Shown here: positions 13,517 through 17,723 of the stretch, one piece after another | How the letters are laid out: each line of letters begins with the position of its first letter | Position numbering within the stretch: position 1 is the first letter of the stretch | Origin: Actinomycetes bacterium | Lineage (GTDB): Bacteria > Actinomycetota > Acidimicrobiia > Acidimicrobiales > Palsa-688 | Direction of reading: 5' to 3' | NCBI GenBank assembly: GCA_021808425.1 | Contig: JAKBBS010000055.1 | Coordinates: 1 to 17,723, forward strand | DNA length: 17,723 bases | Made by a program: the position numbers and the translations under genes | Notes under the pieces: generated by a model | Databases searched by the model: none | Told to the model about the DNA's origin: nothing | The model's input: only the letters and a program-made list of their open reading frames with translations

Positions 13517-15177
13517 GGATTGCCATCCTGCCCGGGCGGCGACGTATGGAGCAACCCGAACACGATCGAATCCTCCAGCGCCGACCAGGACGCTTCGATC
13601 ACGTTCTCCGACACCCCGATCGTCGTCCAAGTTCGCTCCCCGTCCGTCGAGTCGATCAGCACCCTCGTGACCGCTGCGGTGGCCTTGCTCGTGTCGAGCA
13701 CACGGACTTTGAAGTCGGTCAAATGGACATGCGCCAACTGGGGGAACTCCGGGCCTATCGCCTGGCGCAATGCCGCATCGAGAGCGTTGACCGGACCGTT
13801 ACCTTCCGCCGTCGCTATGACCCGCCTGTCACCTACCAGCACCTTGACTGTCGCCTCGGTTACGAAGCTCCCGTCTTCGCGCAACTCAGTGATGACACGG
13901 TGAGACTCGAGGGTGAAGTAGTCCTGCTTCCATCCCGTGGCTGCCCTCATGAGCAGCTCTAGCGACCCGTCGGCCACCTCGAAGTGGTAGCCGCGATGCT
14001 CGAGTTCCTTCAGCTTGTCGACGACGCCGGATGCTGCCGAGTCGTCCATCTCCAGACCGATCTGCGCCGCTTTCAGCGTGACTGTGGAGCGACCGGCCAT
14101 CTCGCTGACCACGAAACGCGTACCGTTGCCGACAGCGGCGGGCGCCACGTGCTCGTAGGCGTTAGCCGACCTGGCGATAGCGCTCGTGTGCAGGCCGGCC
14201 TTGTGCGCGAACGCCGACACCCCGACGAAAGGCTGGTGGGCGCTCGGAGCTACGTTGACGACCTCCGATATGTGGTGCGCGACAGGAGTCAACAGTTCCA
14301 GCCGCTCGGGAGCGATTGTGCGAACGCCCATCTTCAACGTGAGGTTCGGAATCGCAGCTGTCAGATCGGCGTTGCCTGTCCGCTCGCCGTATCCGTTGAT
14401 GCATCCCTGCACTTGCGTGGCGCCCGAACGAACCGCCACAAGCGAGTTGGCAACTGCTGTGCCCGAATCGTTGTGGAAATGGCAGCCGATCGCCACATCC
14501 GATGCGAAACGCTGACGCACCTCGCCAACGACGCGCTCCACCTCGAAAGGCAATGTGCCGCCGTTCGTGTCGCACAGAACCAGAACCTCTGCACCCGCGT
14601 CTGCGGCCGCCAGTAGAACATCCATGCTGAAACGGGCGTTCGAGCGGAACCCGTCGAAGAAGTGCTCGGCGTCGAGGAACACACGCTTGCCTTGAGACAC
14701 CAAGAATCCGACCGAGTCGGCGACCATGTCGATGGCCTCGGTCAACGAGGTGCGCAGCGTTTCGGTCACATGCCACTCCGCCGATTTTGCGACTAGGCAA
14801 ACGACGCGCGTTCGCGCAGCGAGCATGTCTGCGAGGACCGGGTCTGTCTCGGCGGCGCCTCCTGCTTTGCGAGTCGAGCCGAACGCGACAAGCGTGGCGT
14901 GCTCGAGATGCAGGTCGCCTTCCGCTGCGCGCCGGAAGAACTCTGCGTCTTTCGGGTTGGCGCCCGGCCAGCCGCCCTCGATGTAGTGGACACCCAGATG
15001 GTCTAGCTGGGAGGCGACGCGCAACTTGTCGTCGACGGTGAGTGAAAGCCCCTCCTGCTGGCTTCCATCGCGGAGCGTCGTGTCATAGATGTCGACGGAT
15101 TCGGGAAGCTCGACCGGCACGGGGTGGGCGTGCGAAGCCAAGTGCGAGCCGGGTTGGTGCACGGATTTATCCGACAT
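13513..15177 (-). CDS. cimA: (R)-citramalate synthase
   Basis: Condenses pyruvate with acetyl-CoA to citramalate, the first step of threonine-independent isoleucine synthesis. It belongs to the isopropylmalate synthase/homocitrate synthase family. YDTTLRDGSQQEG (31-43) holds the metal-binding Asp32. GGWPGANPKD (68-77) is the CimA-type variant. The metal ligands His233 and His235 are in GCHFHND, and NGYGERTGNADL (261-272) follows. A C-terminal LeuA-type regulatory domain begins after about residue 400, so feedback inhibition by isoleucine is likely. The length of 554 residues suits CimA. The frame opens at 15384, but the upstream part lies inside ilvE in another frame. The ATG at 15177 overlaps the ilvE stop by 11 bp. 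LeuA-type activity is less likely. Confidence 0.92.
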   Translation of the reverse strand: MSDKSVHQPGSHLASHAHPVPVELPESVDIYDTTLRDGSQQEGLSLTVDDKLRVASQLDHLGVHYIEGGWPGANPKDAEFFRRAAEGDLHLEHATLVAFGSTRKAGGAAETDPVLADMLAARTRVVCLVAKSAEWHVTETLRTSLTEAIDMVADSVGFLVSQGKRVFLDAEHFFDGFRSNARFSMDVLLAAADAGAEVLVLCDTNGGTLPFEVERVVGEVRQRFASDVAIGCHFHNDSGTAVANSLVAVRSGATQVQGCINGYGERTGNADLTAAIPNLTLKMGVRTIAPERLELLTPVAHHISEVVNVAPSAHQPFVGVSAFAHKAGLHTSAIARSANAYEHVAPAAVGNGTRFVVSEMAGRSTVTLKAAQIGLEMDDSAASGVVDKLKELEHRGYHFEVADGSLELLMRAATGWKQDYFTLESHRVITELREDGSFVTEATVKVLVGDRRVIATAEGNGPVNALDAALRQAIGPEFPQLAHVHLTDFKVRVLDTSKATAAVTRVLIDSTDGERTWTTIGVSENVIEASWSALEDSIVFGLLHTSPPGQDGNP

Positions 15178-16090
15178 GTTCCACCCAGTCCTTGTAACGG
15201 TCGACGTTCCCGCGCACCGCTTCGTGATAAATTTCCTGTATCCGCTGCGTGACGGTTCCCGGCCGTCCACTACCGACGTTCCTGTCGTCGACGGATGCGA
15301 TCGGAACGACCTCCGCTGCGGTACCCGTGAGGAATGCCTCATCCGCCGTGTAGAGATCGGAGCGGAGGATGTTCGCGAACTCAACCTCGTAGCCGAGATC
15401 GCGGGCGATCGTGACGACCGAATCCTGGGTGATCCCCTCCAGGGCTCCAGCTGACACAGGCGGCGTCAGGATCTTCTGGTTGCGGACCACGAAGAGGTTC
15501 TCGCCCGTGCACTCGCTCACATACCCCTGCGGGGAGAGGAGGATCGCCTCGTCGTAGCCGGCCTTGAGCGCCTCGATCTTGGCCATGGACGAGTTGATGT
15601 ACATGCCGGTACCCTTGGCTGCGGGCGGCATTGCGTTCGGGTCGTGACGCTGCCAGGAGCTGATCTTCATACGAACACCGTTGGTGATGCCGTCCTCACC
15701 AAGGTAGGCGCCCCACGGCCAGACGGCGATCGACACGCTCACCGGGCACGGAAGCGGGTTGAGGCCCATCTCGCCGTAGCCGAGGTAGACGAGGGGTCTG
15801 ATGTAGCACTCGGCGAGCCCGTTGACCCGCACTGTGGTCCGGGTTGCTTCGACGATCTCGTCGAAGCTGAAAGGAACGTCGATCATGAAGATCTTCGCCG
15901 AATTGAACAGCCGGGTGATGTGCTCACGAAGCCGGAAAATCCCCGGCCCCGAATCGGTCGGATAAGCGCGTATTCCCTCGAATACCCCACATCCGTAGTG
16001 GAGCGAGTGCGTCAGCACGTGGATCCTGGCCTGGTCCCAGTCGACCAGTTCGCCGTCCATCCAGATCTTCTCGGTAGGAGCTATTGGCAT
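15167..16090 (-). CDS. ilvE: Branched-chain amino acid aminotransferase
   Basis: A PLP enzyme (fold type IV) that makes the last step of isoleucine, valine and leucine synthesis by moving an amino group from glutamate. SLHYGCGVFEGIRAY (29-43) is the classic N-terminal motif. The Schiff-base Lys159 lies in PAAKGTGMYINS. YVSECTGENLFVV and EAFLTGTAAEVVPI are the phosphate-binding and C-terminal signatures. The length of 307 residues is normal. The start ATG at 16090 is 5 nt after the leuB stop. The ribosome-binding site AAAGGGTG lies within the leuB 3' end, so leuB and ilvE are likely coupled. cimA follows with an 11-bp overlap. Confidence 0.95.
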   Translation of the reverse strand: MPIAPTEKIWMDGELVDWDQARIHVLTHSLHYGCGVFEGIRAYPTDSGPGIFRLREHITRLFNSAKIFMIDVPFSFDEIVEATRTTVRVNGLAECYIRPLVYLGYGEMGLNPLPCPVSVSIAVWPWGAYLGEDGITNGVRMKISSWQRHDPNAMPPAAKGTGMYINSSMAKIEALKAGYDEAILLSPQGYVSECTGENLFVVRNQKILTPPVSAGALEGITQDSVVTIARDLGYEVEFANILRSDLYTADEAFLTGTAAEVVPIASVDDRNVGSGRPGTVTQRIQEIYHEAVRGNVDRYKDWVEHVG

Positions 16091-16095
16091 TTCGT

Positions 16096-17097
16096 TTACA
16101 CCCTTTCTGAGACGGCGTCGCCGATTTGGCTGGTTGAAGCTCCCGGTGCGGGGCGGAAGTCTGCGACCGCCTTTGAAATTCTCTCCGCCAATTCACGCTC
16201 ACCAAGGAAGTCGAGCATCATCGCCGCGGACACGATCGCCGCTGTCGGATCGGCCCGGCCGGTACCTGCAATGTCAGGGGCAGAGCCATGCACCGGCTCG
16301 AACATCGAAGGGCTGGTCCGCTCGGGGTTCAGGTTCCCCGATGCCGCCCTGCCGATACCGCCGGCTACGGCACCTGCGAGGTCGGTAAGGATGTCGCCGA
16401 AAAGATTGTCTGTGACTATGACGTCATAGCGTTGAGGGTGCTCCACGAAGTGAATGCACGCCGCGTCGATGTGGTTGTAAGACGTGGCGATCTCCGGGTA
16501 GTCCTTAGCGACAATGTCGAAGGTCCGTTGCCACAGGTCCCCGGAGAACGTCAATACATTCGTCTTGTGTACCAGCGTGAGGTGGTGCGCCACCCGGCTT
16601 TGGGCAGTCTCGAAGGCGAACCGGACGCAGCGCTCGACACCGGCCCGGGTATTTACTGAGCCCTGCGTTGCTATCTCGGCGGCGGTCCCGCGTCGCAGGA
16701 ACCCGCCTTCTCCGGCGTAGGTTCCCTCCGTATTTTCCCGTATCACGACCATGTCCATCGCGACGCCGGCTCCGACGCTCGCCGGGGAGCTGAAAGGCCT
16801 GAAGTTGATGTACTGGTCGAGCTCGAAGCGCATCTTCAAAAGAAGCCCCCGCTCGAGGACTCCGGGCGCTACTTCGGGGGTGCCGATCGCGCCTAGGAGG
16901 ATCGCGTCAAACCCTCGAAGCTCGTCGAGGACGCTGTCTGGGAGTACCTCGCCGGTGGCAAGATAGCGCCTTCCGCCCAGGTCGTATTCGACCGTGTCGA
17001 GCACGGCTCCGCCGGCGCGGGCGACTTTGAGGGCCTCCGGCACAACCTCTTGGCCGATTCCGTCGCCGGCTATGACTGCCACCTTGAAACTTTTCAC
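16096..17097 (-). CDS. leuB: 3-Isopropylmalate dehydrogenase
   Basis: Oxidises and decarboxylates 3-isopropylmalate in leucine synthesis, and probably 3-methylmalate in the citramalate route to isoleucine, which fits cimA downstream. It begins with [28 protein letters not shown] (120-132) is the substrate loop. The catalytic Lys178 is in LVHKTNV. The metal-binding segment is [12 protein letters not shown] (228-239). The NAD site is marked by [13 protein letters not shown]. The length is 333 residues. The start is a GTG at 17097 with AGGAG 10 nt upstream. It is the first gene of the operon, and a 115-nt leader with hairpins and short peptide frames precedes it. Other decarboxylating dehydrogenases (tartrate, isocitrate) are less likely given the neighbours. 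Confidence 0.93.
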   Translation of the reverse strand: MKSFKVAVIAGDGIGQEVVPEALKVARAGGAVLDTVEYDLGGRRYLATGEVLPDSVLDELRGFDAILLGAIGTPEVAPGVLERGLLLKMRFELDQYINFRPFSSPASVGAGVAMDMVVIRENTEGTYAGEGGFLRRGTAAEIATQGSVNTRAGVERCVRFAFETAQSRVAHHLTLVHKTNVLTFSGDLWQRTFDIVAKDYPEIATSYNHIDAACIHFVEHPQRYDVIVTDNLFGDILTDLAGAVAGGIGRAASGNLNPERTSPSMFEPVHGSAPDIAGTGRADPTAAIVSAAMMLDFLGERELAERISKAVADFRPAPGASTSQIGDAVSERV

Positions 17098-17128
17098 CTT
17101 GTCAACACTCCTAACAGGGGCTTACGAA

Positions 17129-17215
17129 CTAGAGAGGATTCAAGGGTCCTCTAACGACAACGACCGCCCCCGGAAGGACGGTCGAAAACGCGCATCGGGG
17201 ATTCCGGCGCGTCAA
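17129..17215 (-). other. Alternative leader frame ending in four valine codons
   Basis: In another frame, a TTG at 17215 (or an ATG at 17278) opens a frame to TAG at 17129 that ends GAVVVVRGPLNPL. The GTC-GTT-GTC-GTT run lies at the H2 3' arm. A Val run followed by Leu resembles leader peptides of ilv operons, but no ribosome-binding site is visible. It competes with the frame at 17212-17265, and both could be coincidental. Confidence 0.2.
17133..17212 (-). promoter_or_regulatory. Three hairpins forming a candidate leuB attenuator
   Basis: On the minus strand, in order: H1 (17212-17188) ACGCGC/GCGCGT with an inner CGG/CCG, then TTT. H2 (17184-17161) CGACCGTCC/GGGCGGTCG with a 6-nt loop. H3 (17152-17133) AGAGGA/TCCTCT with an 8-nt loop. 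The CCCCG in the H1 loop could pair with CGGGG in the H2 right arm, a pairing exclusive with H1 and H2. That is the switch needed for attenuation. The T-run is weak, so termination efficiency is uncertain. AGGAG before leuB lies after H3. Confidence 0.4.
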
Positions 17216-17265
17216 AAAATAATTACGATGTGGCGCTGAGAAGTTGTTCGCATTACCACGATCAT
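17212..17265 (-). CDS. Candidate attenuation leader peptide before leuB
   Basis: A 17-codon frame reading MIVVMRTTSQRHIVIIF then TGA. Seven of its 17 residues are Ile or Val, with His-Ile-Val-Ile-Ile-Phe directly before the stop. Two of the Ile codons are ATT, uncommon in this GC-rich window. The stop lies 114 nt before the leuB start, and a hairpin begins at its last base. A shorter version from the ATG at 17253 (13 residues) lies 7 nt after TATGAT (17266-17261), a -10-like element. That would make it leaderless. Amino acid-controlled leader peptides of this kind are known for ilv and leu operons. Chance cannot be excluded at this length. Confidence 0.45.
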   Translation of the reverse strand: MIVVMRTTSQRHIVIIF

Positions 17266-17294
17266 ATTCTAACCACATGTAGCCTGGTCCGGCT

Positions 17295-17723
17295 ATGAGC
17301 ACCTCGACCCGGCTTACCAAGGAAACCTTCGAACGCTTGCAGGCGGAGCTCGAGGACCTGAAGACGACCGGGCGGATCGAGATTGCGAGGGCGATCGAAG
17401 CCGCCCGCGCCCTCGGCGACCTCTCGGAGAACGGCGACTACCACGCCGCCAAGGACGCTCAGGGCAAGATGGAGGCACGCATCCGCCAGCTGGCGGCGAC
17501 GCTTGAGGGAGCCCAGGTCGTCGCGAGCGAGCCAGGCTCGGTCGAATCCGTAGAGGTTGGGGTCGTCGTCTCGCTTCGCTACGAGGGCGACGACGCCGTC
17601 GAGCGCTACCTGATCGGCTCGATCGAGGAGCATCCCGATGGGGTGACGGTCGTGTCGCCGCAGTCGGCTCTCGGGCAGGCGCTTGCAGAGCGCCGGCTCG
17701 GCGACAAAGTTAGCTACGAGACC
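17295..17723 (+). CDS. greA: Transcription elongation factor GreA, partial (3' end beyond window)
   Basis: Rescues backtracked RNA polymerase by stimulating cleavage of the transcript. The first 143 codons are present and the usual length is about 157-165. The N-terminal coiled coil has the tip motif GDLSENGDYHAAK with the acidic residues that act in the secondary channel, after LTKETFERLQAELEDLK. The C-terminal domain contains GVVVSLRYEGDD and SPQSALGQAL. The final visible codon ends at the window edge. No strong Shine-Dalgarno precedes the ATG. TATTCT at 17265-17270 is a possible -10. This region overlaps the leuB leader on the other strand, so the two promoters are divergent and nearly back to back. 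Confidence 0.94.
   Translation, partial: MSTSTRLTKETFERLQAELEDLKTTGRIEIARAIEAARALGDLSENGDYHAAKDAQGKMEARIRQLAATLEGAQVVASEPGSVESVEVGVVVSLRYEGDDAVERYLIGSIEEHPDGVTVVSPQSALGQALAERRLGDKVSYET

Noticed and set aside
15178..15384. 69-codon N-terminal extension of cimA
   Set aside because: It lies inside ilvE in another frame, is not CimA-like, and the ATG at 15177 gives the normal start.

Overview
The window is high-GC bacterial DNA with densely packed, mostly minus-strand genes. I place it in an Actinomycetota-type genome. The grounds are a group 2 sigma factor next to gltX and tRNA-Gln, a leuB-ilvE-cimA cluster followed by a protein of actinobacterial type, apparently leaderless promoters, and many fatty acyl-CoA genes. 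This is inference: no marker gene here fixes the class or genus.

Layout. 48-2521 (minus): a sigma-70 family gene, gltX for glutamyl-tRNA synthetase, and tRNA-Gln(CUG), apparently one transcription unit. 2626-4822 (minus): a divergent acetyl-CoA hydrolase / CoA-transferase family protein and an EamA-type membrane transporter. 4859-6490 (plus): a PfkB-family sugar kinase and a TetR-family regulator with a palindrome at its start codon. 6487-8037 (minus): an AMP-forming acyl-CoA ligase whose stop codon overlaps that of the tetR gene. 8199-8794 (minus): a compact toxin-antitoxin pair (RHH antitoxin plus MazF/PemK toxin). 8847-10001 (minus): an acyl-CoA dehydrogenase, divergent from fabD (10073-10993, plus). 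11038-11272 (plus): the collapsed remains of a second toxin-antitoxin locus (antitoxin N-terminus joined to the C-terminal half of a PIN-domain toxin). 11295-17097 (minus): leuB, ilvE, cimA, a conserved protein of unknown function and a second acyl-CoA ligase, in gene order with overlapping or nearly touching ends. 17295 to the window end (plus): the first 143 codons of greA.

How the genes fit together. CimA condenses pyruvate and acetyl-CoA to citramalate. LeuB then acts in both the leucine and the citramalate-isoleucine routes, and IlvE performs the final transamination, so the operon can make isoleucine without threonine. Upstream of leuB, on the same strand, is a short open frame (MIVVMRTTSQRHIVIIF) rich in Ile and Val codons. 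Its stop codon touches the first of three hairpins, giving the layout of a transcription-attenuation leader. This is the most interesting regulatory candidate in the window. The other notable items are the CoA-transferase homologue lacking the expected active-site glutamate, the VapBC-type scar, and several palindromes at promoters or start codons. I saw no CRISPR array, insertion sequence or prophage.
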